DNA of 64,000 nt from the NCBI GenBank assembly GCA_021234155.1, contig JAJEKV010000002.1:14915428-14979427 (forward strand), written 5' to 3'. Below are positions 33,892-45,890 of this stretch, piece by piece (the stretch's first letter is position 1; every line of letters starts with the position of its first letter). A model generated the notes under the pieces. It did no database searches. It had not been told where the DNA came from and saw nothing but the letters and a program-made list of their open reading frames with translations. The stretch is from Isoetes taiwanensis (Eukaryota; Streptophyta; Lycopodiopsida; Isoetales; Isoetaceae). Position numbers and translations under genes: made by a program.

Positions 33892-34362
33892 ATGGAGATA
33901 ATTCCCCTTTTTCTGATCCTTCTAAGCCTCCCCTTAGCTTCATGGGCAAACGAAATTCCGACATACACACCAGGAGCTTCTTCAGAGGACCAGGAATTCG
34001 GCGATTCGGGAGTATTCAAGAGCAATATCATAATCCCGTATTTGGGTACTTCTGGAGAGCCTGTGTTGTCCATTGATGTTGCAATTCCGGAGAATAAACT
34101 CGCTTCCTTTGAAGCCTTCCTCAACCTGGCCGATGCCGACCAGCATACATCCGTTAGCCGCCCGGAATTCGTCGGTTCCTTTATGCAAATGGCGAGTTCC
34201 TCCCCTTCTGTTCGTCTCATGACTGTCCGATTCGGCATTGGCGACAAGATCAAACAGTTTTCTTTGAAGGAAAATGAACACGTTCCTATTTGCTTGACCC
34301 GCCCTGCCTCTCAGGATGTTCCCATTATCATCAAAGGTATGAGCATTGGTGTCGAGACCTAG
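33892..34362 (+). CDS. Secreted stand-alone polyphenol-oxidase C-terminal (KFDV) domain protein, copy 1
   Basis: The intact single-exon ORF has 156 residues. Residues 1-19 (MEIIPLFLILLSLPLASWA) form a signal peptide with a likely cut before NEIP. From about residue 70 the sequence follows the C-terminal domain of plant polyphenol oxidases: SFEAFLNLADADQH, the PEFVGSF core (family: EFAGSF), MTVRFGIGDKIKQFSL (family: LRLGL.....LE), ENEHVPICLTRPA and IIIKGMSIGV (family: VTIGGIKIE). The copper-binding CuA and CuB tyrosinase core is absent, so it is not an oxidase. In polyphenol oxidases this domain shields the active site of the latent enzyme; a free, secreted copy might bind a partner enzyme or have another apoplastic role (inference). 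No transit peptide is visible, unlike typical plastid PPOs. Confidence 0.8.
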   Translation: MEIIPLFLILLSLPLASWANEIPTYTPGASSEDQEFGDSGVFKSNIIIPYLGTSGEPVLSIDVAIPENKLASFEAFLNLADADQHTSVSRPEFVGSFMQMASSSPSVRLMTVRFGIGDKIKQFSLKENEHVPICLTRPASQDVPIIIKGMSIGVET

Positions 34363-34370
34363 ATGGTGCT

Positions 34371-34545
34371 TTGTAAATTTTGCTCTGATTGGCTTGTGTT
34401 CTAATACATACTGTTGAATATATACATTACTATTGGCTTGTCTCAGAGTTTTGAGTGCTTGTAAATTTTGCTCTGATTGACTTGTATTCTAATACATACT
34501 GTTGAATATATACATGACTATTGTCTTGTCTCAGAGTTTTGAGTC
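34371..34545 (+). repeat. 88-bp tandem duplication in the 3' flank of gene 1
   Basis: The block starting TTGTAAATTTTGCTCTGATTG occurs at 34371-34458 and again at 34459-34545. The inverted paralogue has it once (about 37455-37540), so the duplication arose after the two genes separated. Confidence 0.85.
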
Positions 34546-34819
34546 CATTCATATGATGATAACATGCATATAAGATGTAAGAGCTTTGGATCTCCCAGGC
34601 TAACTGTCTCATCCGATGTAACAAAATGCAAAATGCTCTTTCTAAGACATAGTATCATGAAAGCACTTGAACCAAACTTTTGAAAGAAGAAACTAGCTAT
34701 TTCATGTGCACCCTGCAAAATAGCTTGCTCAAAGCAATTTACATAACATAAAATGTGAGACACAGCCAAAATATTGTTGATTCCGACGGCTCAAATGATT
34801 CTAAATAACGCATGGAGGA

Positions 34820-37160
34820 TTGTCCAGGATACTCTAAATTTGCAAAACAACTCCCACCAACGTTTGTGCATATAAAAAAGTTAAGTTGAAGATGGTAAAT
34901 GGCAAGAGCTTTTCGTAGAGCAGTATTGCAACATATATTATTACGTATGGATTTGTATATTTGAACCACGCTATGCAGGTGAGCAATAAAACTGTGACTT
35001 CTCACCTGCAGTGCTCTAAATGAGAAACATTGCAAGTTTGGCAATAAAACTACTACTATGGAAATCTTTCCACAGTGTCGGTATCTTAGGAAGTTCTTTT
35101 GGTGTCGTCTCAGTTGCAGCTCTATGCAAGCACCACATCAATCACAAAGTATATTTTCACATATCTGCACACAACATTTGAGAATGCTGGTACATAACAA
35201 AGTTCTCAAATGGAACTGGTTCATGATAAACCTCAAGCACCGCAGCATCTGTACCACCCAATAATCTTTAAATGAAAGTGTTCATTGCTTCCACTGCATC
35301 CTCGGTTCAACAGGGGCAAGAGTTAAGTTTCCAATTATTGACTGTAAACAACAAGACTTGCAGCTGATCATGGGTTACAGATTGAGAATGCAGTTAAACT
35401 GAACGAATTTATTAAGAAAGATGTCGGCACTGACTTAAATGTGCCTAGCAGACCACATTTCTTGGCATCATTAATGGAAGTGGTACCGTAACCACTTCCT
35501 TGAGGTTCACTTTTTACATGGCTGCTGGTCAAGAGTACAATCATGGCAGGCAGGTGGAACGTGTTGGATAAAGCCAATCAAATAAAGCTCATGACCGTTT
35601 CCTTTCCTACTATCAACCAGCTTTAAAGATCAAGTTCCACAGTAATCAGGTGAGGATGCTATGAGTGACAAGAAGTTGGTCCAGCATGTGCCAGACAGAC
35701 ATTTGAGAGAATGGTCCTTACAATCAGCCATATTCATGGCTTGAGCAATGTGCATGTCGGCTGGATCAGATATTTAGGCACTAGCCTAATGCTAGAGACA
35801 CTGTTTATAACATAATTAAGCCCTTCCTCATTCATTCACCACAAGCAATATATTAATCTTCTTATAGCATGTAAGTATTTTAGTGGCACAGAGATGTCCA
35901 TAAAACCTGTAAATTCTGAGGTTCAGGAGAGTTAAGTTCATTCTTCCCATAATACTATGTTTTGCATTTAGGTTTCACAGTCATTACTACCAGATTAGGA
36001 ATTCCCACAGCTTCTTTCCCAAGATTTCATGGCAGCAAGGAAATTTTATCAGCATAATACCTATGCATAAACGAATAATAAGGAACAAAAGGTTTACCCT
36101 GCTTGTATTTGATTCTCATAATGCGGCCTAAATCTGTGGAACAGGCCATGATGGGACCAGATGCTCACAAATGAAAAGATGCTATGCAAAATGAGCTGAG
36201 GAATTTAAAAACCAATTAAGCAAACAAAGAATTTAGAGATACCAGAAATATTATACAAACCAAAGAAAGCTGCACATGTAATACTTTTTACCACATAAAA
36301 TGGCTTCAGCCAGCATTTATATAATAAGAAAACTAGACAAAGTAAACCAACATGCTGTTTTAATTTTTATTTCAAAAGAATGTGGAAGCAATATTCCCAG
36401 CATAATGTCACAATTGCCACACTGCTTCAATCACCTGCAGAATAGCAGGCAACCAAAGGCTGGAATGATGAGTCAGGGAAGATTGTGATGCAGCGAACCT
36501 CTACCTACAGATTTAAAATTTAATGAAGTACCTTACAGAATCCATAGAAGGGATTTATAACCAAGACGTCCATTGCCTTTTGTATGAACAAGTCCATTCC
36601 ATGCTACATATTGCATCCCAGCCCAAACATACCTTCATGCAAACCACCAGTTGGAAATGTATCGTCTTTCTAATCTTATTCACTATGGGGTTTCAAGCTG
36701 CTTTCTTCATGTTAGTGGTAATCCAAGCAAAGAAATACAATCATTGTTTTCCATAATTTTTATTCCTCGTCCCAGACGATGCTGCCCTTCTCCACGTTCA
36801 GTCCCCAAACTCCGTAAGACTATCGCAAGTAATTTTCAAATATATATGGCTCAGCCTTTAAAACAACAAAATGCTCCTAAGACCATTGATATAAGTATCA
36901 AATACATAATTACTCAACAATAAAAATGTAATCTGCGTAGTAATCTCTGCTACTGCTAATATGAAAATAAAATAAGGAGAGCCTTGTCTGACGCATTTCT
37001 TATGGCAACATATTCTGTTTCTGTATGGTTGCCATAAATCGCAAGGGCCAAAGGCAGAATATGGGTTGACGTTAGGACTCATTATTTTCAGCAAGGGAGG
37101 GTGATTGCCAATATGATTCGCTCGTCCCCTCCAAAAAATCCCATCAATTAATTACTCTTT
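34820..37160. other. Spacer of the inverted gene pair; no gene seen
   Basis: About 2.3 kb of AT-rich DNA without convincing coding blocks. If transcribed through, the flanking arms would fold into a hairpin of about 1 kb with this as the loop. Confidence 0.5.
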
Positions 37161-37164
37161 CACA

Positions 37165-38115
37165 ATCCTTATTTAGAATCACTTTTGAGCCATTGGAATC
37201 AACAACATTCTGGTTGTATCTCACATTTTATGTACGTGAATTGCCTTTGCAGGGTGCACATGAAATGGCTCGCTTAACGTAGTTTCTTCTTTTAAAAGTT
37301 TGGTTCGAGTGCTTTTATGATACTATTGTTTTAGGAAGAGTGAGAATAGCATTTTGCATTTTGCATTTTGTTACATCCGTTTAGACAATTAGCGTGGGAG
37401 ATCCAAATCACTTTACATCTTATATGCATGTTAAGTATCATCAAAATGTGAATGGACTCAAAGCTCTGAGACAAGACAATAGTCATGTATATATTCAACA
37501 GTATGTAATAGAATACAAGTCAATCAGAGCAAAAATTACAAGCACCATCTAGGTCTCGACACCAATGCTCATACCTTTGATGATAATGGGAACATCCTGA
37601 GAGGCAGGGCGGGTCAAGCAAATAGGAACGTGTTCATTTTCCTTCAAAGAAAACTGTTTGATCTTGTCGCCAATGCCGAATCGGACAGTCATGTGGCGAA
37701 CAGAAGGGGAAGAACTCGCCATTTGCATAAAGGAACCGACGAATTCCGGGCGGCTAACGGAGGTATGCTGGTCGGCGTCGGCAAGGTTGATGAAGGCTTC
37801 AAAGGAAGCGAGTTTATTCTCCGGAATTGCAACGTCAATGGACAACACAGGCTCTCCAGAAGTACCCAAATACGGGATTATGATATTGCTCTTGAATACT
37901 CCCGAATTGCCGAATTCTTGGTCCTCCGAAGAAGCTCCTGGTGTGTATGTCGGAATTTCGTCTGCCCATGAAGCTAATGGGAGGCTTAGAAGGATCAGAA
38001 AAAGGGGTATTATCTCCATAGCCGTTGCTTGCCTCTGTCTCTGCCTCTGCTGTGCTGCTTTGCTTGGACATGGCTATGGCTATGGCGCCTTTTTATGTGG
38101 GCTCCAAAATGGAAT
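37165..38115 (-). repeat. Inverted-repeat arm B (PPO-domain gene 2 and flanks)
   Basis: Inverted counterpart of 33770-34810, with indels in the leader (extra AGACAGAGGCAAGCAAC-like bases before the ATG) and in the 3' flank (an ATGCAAAATGCAAAATGC duplication). Confidence 0.85.
37549..38019 (-). CDS. Secreted stand-alone polyphenol-oxidase C-terminal (KFDV) domain protein, copy 2
   Basis: An intact 156-residue ORF on the opposite strand, 3.2 kb from copy 1 and tail to tail with it. It has the same signal peptide and the same KFDV-type domain. Only four residues differ (Asn to Asp after ASWA, Asp to Asn at EFG(D/N)SG, Leu to Ile in EAF(L/I)NL, Leu to His in VR(L/H)MT). Nucleotide differences number about 15 and are mixed silent and replacement, while flanks differ more and by indels. 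That suggests selection or gene conversion keeps the coding parts alike. A TATA-like element is conserved about 70 bases upstream. It lacks the copper-binding core, as copy 1 does. Confidence 0.8.
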   Translation of the reverse strand: MEIIPLFLILLSLPLASWADEIPTYTPGASSEDQEFGNSGVFKSNIIIPYLGTSGEPVLSIDVAIPENKLASFEAFINLADADQHTSVSRPEFVGSFMQMASSSPSVRHMTVRFGIGDKIKQFSLKENEHVPICLTRPASQDVPIIIKGMSIGVET

Positions 38116-38131
38116 ATCTCGTGTGCCCTTG

Positions 38132-38166
38132 GTCGGTCTATTCTATTCTATTCTATTCTATTCTTT
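38132..38166 (+). repeat. (CTATT)n microsatellite
   Basis: About five CTATT units followed by CTTTCTTTC directly outside arm B. It resembles the tail of the LINE 3' end at 42684-42709, but the LINE hairpin is not present here. Confidence 0.8.
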
Positions 38167-39032
38167 CTTTCAACAATAAAGACCCAAACATTTGACCCCT
38201 GTTTTTTTTATGTCCTTTTTCTTGATCGTCCTAATGTTATCTATTGAACAATGATGGGCGAATGTAAGCTGCGTGTCAATAGCCGACGTTTGTTCTTATG
38301 CCACTAAGGAACTTCATACAAGCACACCGACATGTGTTACACATGGCCAGTGTTTGGGCGAACTTTTTAGGTCCCATTGGAGAAAAAATTGTCCTTACTT
38401 TGGTCATTCAGATATCTTGTATTCATAGCCCGAATTTTCCATTGTCTTGATAGAAAACCATTAAAAAACTTGCCCAAAAAATTCCTACAATACACTAACT
38501 TCATCGGAAAAATTTCAATTCCAACCGGCTGGTTTATATTGTTCCGCGGACTTTGCCCAACACTGGACAGGACTCCCTAGGCCTATGACCTGCCCTAAAT
38601 ATGAGCCGATTAAACAAGGTACAGTAATAGAACAAGGTGCCAATGCACTACGGATAGCCCCAATGCTATGTGCAATTGTTTGCTTTTTGTTGCTATTGTT
38701 GAGAGATGAGTTAATGACAAGGATTTAGGGCATATATAGTATAGAATACCATGATTTTGTTTAAATGTGGATGATGGTATGTATGTTTGGTGGTCACTAT
38801 TGGATGAGACCTAGTTTTTCTCATTTAGTTTTCAAAATATTTGTAGTGGAATTTGTAAGTCTACGATACCAAAGTCTAATGGTAAGAGGGTTCATAAATT
38901 CAATTCTAAAGTTGTTATGCTTTTCGATCATTATACTTTGTATCAACTACGGTATGTACAACGACATTACATATATGAATTGGCATTATATTGATGTGCT
39001 CAAAAAGAATAATACGATGAGGCACAACAACC

Positions 39033-39378
39033 CTTGAAGCCCCTTTGGTTTGGATGCATATTCACGCGGGGGATGACTCCGGGCATCGAGAGCTGTTGGA
39101 TGGGCATATTTGTTCTTTATTCCTAAATGTGGACCGTAGATAGTGATCCTCGTTTGTGGGATATGCTTGTACAAATTTTGGTATACTGTATAACAAGGTT
39201 TGCAAAATATTATAAGGTTTGAGGCAATGTACTAAATAGTGTTGATTTTGTACATGTATTATGCGATTTTAAGGGCTCTCGCTGCCCTATGTCACCCCCT
39301 ATGTGAATATGCACCCAAACAAAAGGAGGTTTCAGGGGGATTTTAATTAAAAAGTATTGGATGTAATGGTTTATGTTA
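39033..39378. mobile_element. Second, truncated copy of the 27.5-kb MITE family
   Basis: Interior and inner arms match 27545-27880 closely (TTTGGTTTGG(A/G)TGCATATTCAC, GACTCCGGGCATCGAGAGCT, GGGCTCTCGCTGCCCTA). The right outer arm GGATGTAATGGTTTATGTTAA is kept, but the left outer arm is missing, being replaced at about 39029. Divergence is much higher than between the arms of the 27.5-kb copy. Confidence 0.85.
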
Positions 39379-39379
39379 A

Positions 39380-42300
39380 CTTAAGGCCTTGGGAACTGTG
39401 TAGGGATTGCTGAACAAAGTAAAAAAATCGTTTAAGACAAATCATAGAAAGTGATGATTTGTGTTATAGAAAATTTTTTGGTCTCATGGGGTCTTGGAAG
39501 TGGTATTGTAGATGTGGAGAACCAAAAAAACAATTGAAAACAACACATAGAAGTAGACAAAGCAAATGTAAAATATTTAGTGTTACAAGAAATTTATCGC
39601 GCCGCTGCGAACATTTCTCTCTCCCGCCTGGAGCTCTGTTTGATCATAAAAAATGCGGGGTTGGAACACCCAACTATTGCCTTATGTTTTTGTGCTCGTA
39701 GATTAGATGAGGCGAGGTTTTTTTTTTAATCTGTATGGCAAAGGACCTTTTGTGCTCTTATGATAACATGACTCTATAGAGCAATCTAGACAACAATGTT
39801 AAGGTTGTATTTAGCAACCTTAACCACAAGTTATTTTGAATCCCACCGTTCCCCGCCATCGGATCCAGATTGGATTATATCCAAAAACCTTCCTGATATT
39901 CGTGTGTTTAAAGGATATTCCATGAATTATTACCTTGGAATGATTAGGTTAACATAAGTGTAGGGTTTAGATTTAGCTAGATGTAGGGCTCAGATTTGCG
40001 GTCCACACTATATTAGACTAGAGCCTCTTCAGATGTACTCAGGTTTTATCTCAAGTTTGGAGAGCCTGATTTGGCACACGTTTCCTTCACTCTTTGTACA
40101 TATTTGTTTTTCTTGTTCTTATTTTGTGACCATGAGCATGGCAGCCTTGTAGCATCCGGCATTCATAGACTGCTGCTGTCAGGGTGTATGCCAAGAACTC
40201 ACAATTAACTCGAATAATCCTTTCTTTCGCCCCGCTCTGCTCAGATCTCTCATGATTTTTTGGCGCTCAAGCTTAAGCTGGTCGTTTGCCTTGGTTTTTA
40301 TTAGATATGGAAAAACAATGATAACATGAACTGCAAATTAACATGTCTCAATCCTTTTACATGGCTTGCTTCTGCCAGAACCAAGGCTACTGCATCTCTT
40401 CTCGACAACTGGGTAGGATTTTGTTGGGCAACTGGCCAGGATTTCAAGCTATATTTGGTAAACCTCAAGCGTGTCCTGCAACTTTCTTCATATGTTGCTA
40501 AGGCCTTTTCGTTTAAAAGACTCCAGTACTAAAAATGCAGATGGAAGTCATGCTTACATGCGACGGGATTTAGACAAGCACATTGGTAAGAAGTTAAATG
40601 AACTTTGCATATATCTAAATTTCTTTCTTCTTCATAGATAAAACTGTTGTAATATCATGCAAATTCTCTAGTAAAAGTCTAGACATGTGCATCCAGATCT
40701 TGAGAACCATGGGATAAATCCAGAGCACATGATACATAATTTCCATGGTCTAAGGAACCATAGAATAAAATATGTGTATGGTTCTATGGTCGGTTGATTT
40801 ATTAGAAAGAATGGCTTTTATAGAAAGCCTTAAATATTCATTGCCTTATAAATATGTCGGCCCAATTATTTGGAGCCAAAAGATCATATGAATTCGTTCG
40901 GTATGCCTATACCGACGGATCAATCTGTATATTGATCTGCTAAATCAAATGGTCTGTGCATCAAACTTGCCGGATCTTAAGAAATCTCCAATAAGGATCT
41001 AACAGTAAGTCTCTAAGGTAGAAATGAGATCGATTGCATATCTTGTGGTTTAATTGTGTATTGCTGTTAGTTAAAATGCTACAGTGATAATAGTTATATG
41101 AACGGGTTATGTATAACCTATTACCATTGTAGTATAAAGTTGTGAAATTAAAACAAAGGTTGAAATGACATGAAATCATAAGGATATATTGCCATGAAAG
41201 ATTTTTGATCTAACTAAGTTGTCTTAAATCTTCGAAAACTATATCATGGCCAGATTGAATGAGAGTTGGAGCTTTTACTGTAGTTGAAATGAACTACTTG
41301 GCACAGAGTGATTACAAGAGCCTATACCTTTTTTCAAACCTGAAAAATGACGAATTATCCTCTAATATCTGTCATATTCCAACATAAACTCGGCATCTGG
41401 ATAGCATGTCAGTCAACAATTTTAGATATATTGGCATTACAAGCAGAATAAGTTGTGATTAAAATGTTGTTTATACCCAGATTGCATCTATAAGTTGCCA
41501 TGTTTGCCAAGAACCAAGTCGTGAAGGTAAATGGATAATTTTTAGGTGTATTATATGGCATTTGTCTAGGAATTAGAGATTTAAGATCAAAATTTCTGTT
41601 TGTTAATACAGGAACAATGCAAACCTTACGTACAAGGCACTAGGAGCTTCTCTCAAAAATTAGGTATGTGGATGGGACTTGGGAATACGAAGAAGTGAAA
41701 CAATACCATATATTAAGCCAATTTAGAACAGATGGAGCAATAGTAGATGCAAGTCGGGTCAATGAAAATCTAATACTTCTAAAAGTGGTTATGTGGTAAG
41801 ATTAAACTTATTACCCTAATGTATACGATGGATTAGTTCTGATAGGTGAGCTTCTTTCAGTTGCCATCCGGTTGTACAAAGCAAATGAAGATCTTCACTA
41901 TCCATTATTTTTTGACGTAATCCATGGTGGAATAGGATGCGAGCACAAGTTTGCATCTAATGTAATTAATGTAATTTCTTTGCCATAGCTAATCAAAACT
42001 GTAAGCATTCACCCGATGATTAGATCACTGAAAATCGTTACACAAGCATAAGGGTTTAGGTTCAGGTAATGAAGTATACACATGCATCAAAAGATTAGAA
42101 GGTTATGAATAGTTTTCTATATAGCTTTCTACATCTTTTGAACTCCTTCCCCGCATGACTAAAATGTTGCACAATATTCTTACTACTCTTATTCTCTGTT
42201 CTGCAATTTTCCAGATTATGAGCTTTAGAATCGCTTATACAATGTTCTAAAGGACCTGTTGTGGACTTTGGTAAGCATGGCAAGTAATGTTTTTTTCTTA

Positions 42301-42615
42301 GAGTTTATTTAGCATGTTTTATCCATGCATCAGATGTCATAAGTAATTCTATGCATGCAGCTTAGCATACAAATTTATTGCAAGCAGAACTACTTCATAG
42401 ATTCTCTTCTATTTTGCAATGAACTTTGAACTTTGTTGCATACGAATCTTCTTTTGATCATTTGTATGGCCAGGTAAACTCAAGAAACCATATTCTCTCT
42501 AATTTTATTTTGGTTGTTGCATATTTCTGTTTGATATAGAAATGGGTGAATGCTTAGTTTAGTGGCACAATAATTATGTTATTAGGTGCAATTGAACTAT
42601 TTGCTGCTGGTTATA
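39380..42615. other. No recognised gene
   Basis: AT-rich intergenic sequence on both strands with only short frames. I see no repeat structure except scattered short duplications. Confidence 0.5.
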
Positions 42616-42634
42616 AGCCAACCTCTATCTCTTG

Positions 42635-42710
42635 AGGTTGTATGGGTCCCATGGCCTATTAGTCTCCGTGGACGTTAAAAAAACTATTCTATTCTATTCT
42701 ATTCTATTCC
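42635..42710 (+). mobile_element. LINE 3' end with hairpin and (CTATT)n tail
   Basis: GGGTCCCATGGCC-TATT-AGTCTCC followed by CGTGGACGTTAAAA and five CTATT units. The order matches the 3' termini of the minus-strand LINEs near 28.39 and 45.94 kb, so this is a severely 5'-truncated insertion of the same family on the plus strand. The tail repeat differs from the TTCC tails of the other two. Confidence 0.75.
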
Positions 42711-42719
42711 TTAAGTATA

Positions 42720-44220
42720 TGTGGATGCAGCAACTCATTGTCCTATGTCAACTCAGCAGGCATTGAATGTGCACTTACTCACTAACCCTTGATTGTTTTT
42801 ATTTTATTGAATGGATATTTTGTTTAGTCACAAGTAGGATAACTACTGTACCACTTCATCAAGTACTTGATTGGCTATCACAAATATATCTATTCTTGCT
42901 CTGGACATGTCCATGATAAATGTACAGTTAAGGGGAATGGACCAGTGGACCATGGTGCACTGGGGTCTGATATTACCATGGTGGATGCGTCGCTGGGTTT
43001 TGGAAGCGCTTTATATCACAATCTGGAATTCTATTAATGGGCTATTTTGAGTTCTTTGATTATAGTAAAAGATGGGTTGTAGGTGTGATGGTTGTTGATC
43101 ATCAAGCATTTCTCTTCCAACTTTAGTAGGCCTAAAACTAATCTAAATCTGTAAATTGTCATTGAAAGCCAATCAACTTTCCTTGTGCCATGGCCTGGTT
43201 TGGTTACATTTGTCTAATGTATTGTCACTAAATGAAATTTTCTCAAACTTTTTGTTAGTCTCCCATGCAAATTAGCTTGGTGCAAAGCGGGTAAAAATAA
43301 TAGTATCATCCCATTAGAAATCCTACTTTGATGTAATTCTGGCAGTTCTGTATGTCCAGGCCATTTTCCCTTACCAATGTGGCCAGTTATCTTTGCATTA
43401 TATTTGTATTTGGAGAATAAGTTTATAGATATATTCTCGTGACTTTTGCATATCAGCAAAGTTTGCCTGGCTGGACCTTAAGCTATGCACGTGCACACAA
43501 GAAATGATATGGCTTGTTTCAAGGTCTACATGTCCCACTTTTCCATATTATTCTTGGATACCTCATGAGCTTCACCCAAACATTATAAGGAATTCCTTGA
43601 GAAAAGAAACTACACCGTAAGATGTTGATATTTTGGGATGATTTATTAACAGGTTGTACCATATTGACTTTAGGTTATATTGAGCCCACCCTTGGAAGGA
43701 TATTTGAAGCATCTCTTGAATCCCACTATTTGATGAGGAGCAAAGCCAGTGTGGTATGATATGTGCCACTCTTTGCATGTGGCAATGTGCTTGCTATCTG
43801 TAGGCATTTTGATATATTTTGAAGGCATGGAACTGCAAAGCTAAGCATTGGTCTACAGTTGCAAAAGCATTGTAAGGAATGTGAAGCATATGGTCGTCCA
43901 CTATAAAATCACATCATGAAATTTGAAGTCCAATGGGAGGAATAGACAATGGTGCAAAGTGAAAATAAGTTGAACTGACTAAACTTATAAAAGTATCACC
44001 CAAAGTAGTAATTCATGCATTAAGCCTTGATTTAGATTTGAACTCGCATACACTCACCACAAATGCCTATATCATAAACCTTAAGGTTATGAACCATTTA
44101 CAATGGTTTTTCTTTCTTTTTGTGTTCAATACCCTTCTAGAACACATTGACGAACAAAAAGAAACACCGATGAATCACATCAACACTCACATGCATCCAC
44201 ATCAATAAGTTACTATCCTC
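42720..44220. other. No recognised gene
   Basis: AT-rich sequence, no coding block recognised on either strand. Confidence 0.5.
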
Positions 44221-44227
44221 TTGGGTT

Positions 44228-44400
44228 CACTGGACTAGATTGTTACAAATCCACATATAAGAACATAGCCACACATTTCTTCCATATTTCCACACATAGT
44301 TCATTGGACTAGATTCTTACATGCATAAAATCCACATACAAGGACATAGCCACACATTTCTTCCATATTTCCATTCATACAGAATATCCAAAACTTGCAC
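44228..44400 (+). repeat. Tandem duplication of about 85 bp
   Basis: The block TGGACTAGATT(G/C)TTAC ... CATAGCCACACATTTCTTCC ATATTTCCA occurs twice with small indels. Confidence 0.75.
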
Positions 44401-44637
44401 GACACTTCACATGCAATTGTGTTGACTATGCATTATATTCTCGGTCCTCAACAAAACCCTAAACTATCACATCCATCTATTCCATACTATGCATTCCATT
44501 ATTCTTACACATTCCGCGTGCTATGACTAATGCCCGACATCCCTAAACCCTTCACACTTGGCCCTCCATTACACCTATGGATACATTTACATTTACATTT
44601 ACAACTTTTTATTCTACCTACAAATTTCGTTACATCT

Positions 44638-44936
44638 TGATATGGTTTAGGTGCCTGGGGGTATGGGATCAAACCTCATAGAGGTTGGGGCTCATGAAGG
44701 ATCCGCCCTTTTGATTTGTTGGTTATCACTAGAGTTGCTAATACGTAACATTTGGTATCAGAGCCAAGGTTCAATCCCTCGTGGCAACATTGGTGTGCTC
44801 CACATCTCGAAGGGGAGGAATTGATATGGTCTTGGTGCCTGGAGGAAGGGGTAAATCCTTGTAGAGGTTGGGGCTCATGAAGGTAAAGCCTTATAGAGGT
44901 TGGGGCTCATGAAGGATCTGCCCTTTTAATTTGTTG
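44638..44936 (+). mobile_element. TRIM/SMART: miniature LTR retroelement
   Basis: LTR 1 (44638-44750, 113 bp) starts TGATATGG and ends AACA. Two bases later comes TGGTATCAGAGC (44753-44764), the plant initiator-Met-tRNA primer-binding site. Only about 45 bases further on, a purine tract CGAAGGGGAGGAAT (44808-44821) precedes LTR 2, which starts TGATATGG at 44822. LTR 2 contains an internal duplication of TAGAGGTTGGGGCTCATGAA and loses similarity near 44936. There is no coding capacity, so it depended on enzymes of another LTR element. Confidence 0.88.
44753..44764 (+). other. Primer-binding site (initiator Met tRNA)
   Basis: TGGTATCAGAGC is complementary to the 3' end of plant initiator-Met tRNA and sits two bases after an LTR end, the position expected for minus-strand priming. 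Confidence 0.88.
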
Positions 44937-44939
44937 TAC

Positions 44940-45890
44940 TTTTTGAGAAAGGATGAGACTTTCTCATTAACTATTCCACTCAAGTCCAAAAGTCATTTAA
45001 GCCAATGCATTCATTATTAGCAGTGCCACTTGAATTAGTCACAAATGCCAACTGGGCCTTCTTCTAGTGTTGCCCAACACTTATATCTTACCAGAGACAA
45101 AAACATTAGAGACCTGAAATAGTGGCAAGAATAGCCAGAGGTTGAAGAAATATGTTATGGATGGTGAATCTCCTTCATGCTAGATAAATATGACAAAAAA
45201 TAAAGGTTAGCAATAGAGTGCATGACACTCATGCTCAACAAAAGATGCAGGTACCAACGCGAGCCATGTTTTTGCATCACGAGAAATAGAAATTTAGGAT
45301 CTTTGTATGTTATTTAAATAAAGTGCTAGAAGCAAGACACGCATGTACATCATTTAAATAAATGCAAGTCATGCAATAGATACCTAATGGTGCAATATTT
45401 CCGAGCATCTAACATATCTTATCCTTGCAGATATATGAAAACGAGAGCCATTCGACGTTGAAGCTTCTTATTCATCCTAAAGTTTGCCAGACTGCCCGAT
45501 GTAGACCCATTGGAATTCCTCCAAGAGAAGTGCCGCAGTAGCACAAAATAACTTGGATCAACTCTATGCTAGTTCATTGAATAATGCCTAAGATTCAACC
45601 ATGAAGATTCCTCTTATAGAGCTTCCAAACCTTTCATGGTTGCCTGTTAGGCAAAGCAGAGAACACATCATAATCCTAAAAGTTTTAGACATGTTCATTT
45701 CATCTCATTCCAGAAATCAAGTGTCTGCCACCTCAATTTATAGTCAATGTTCATACATCACATTCCCATAAATCTCGTGCTTCTGCAGTAAGATTTTAAT
45801 TTCTAGTTTTAGACCGTACCCATAACTTAACTACAACAATCCAAAGATAAACTAATAATGTAAAAACAAATATCCAATTTGTCTTTACAA
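44940..45890. other. No recognised gene
   Basis: Intergenic DNA between the TRIM and the LINE 3' end. Only short frames. Confidence 0.45.

Larger units (their letters stand above)
33770..34810 (+). repeat. Inverted-repeat arm A (PPO-domain gene 1 and flanks)
   Basis: This arm, including promoter, coding region and about 450 bases of 3' flank, is matched in inverted orientation by about 37165-38115. The flanks carry several indels, whereas the coding part differs at only about 15 of 471 bases. Confidence 0.85.

Noticed and set aside
38132-38166. A fourth LINE 3' end with (CTATT)n tail
   Set aside because: The repeat resembles the tail at 42.7 kb, but the hairpin and GTGGACG sequence that define the family are missing.
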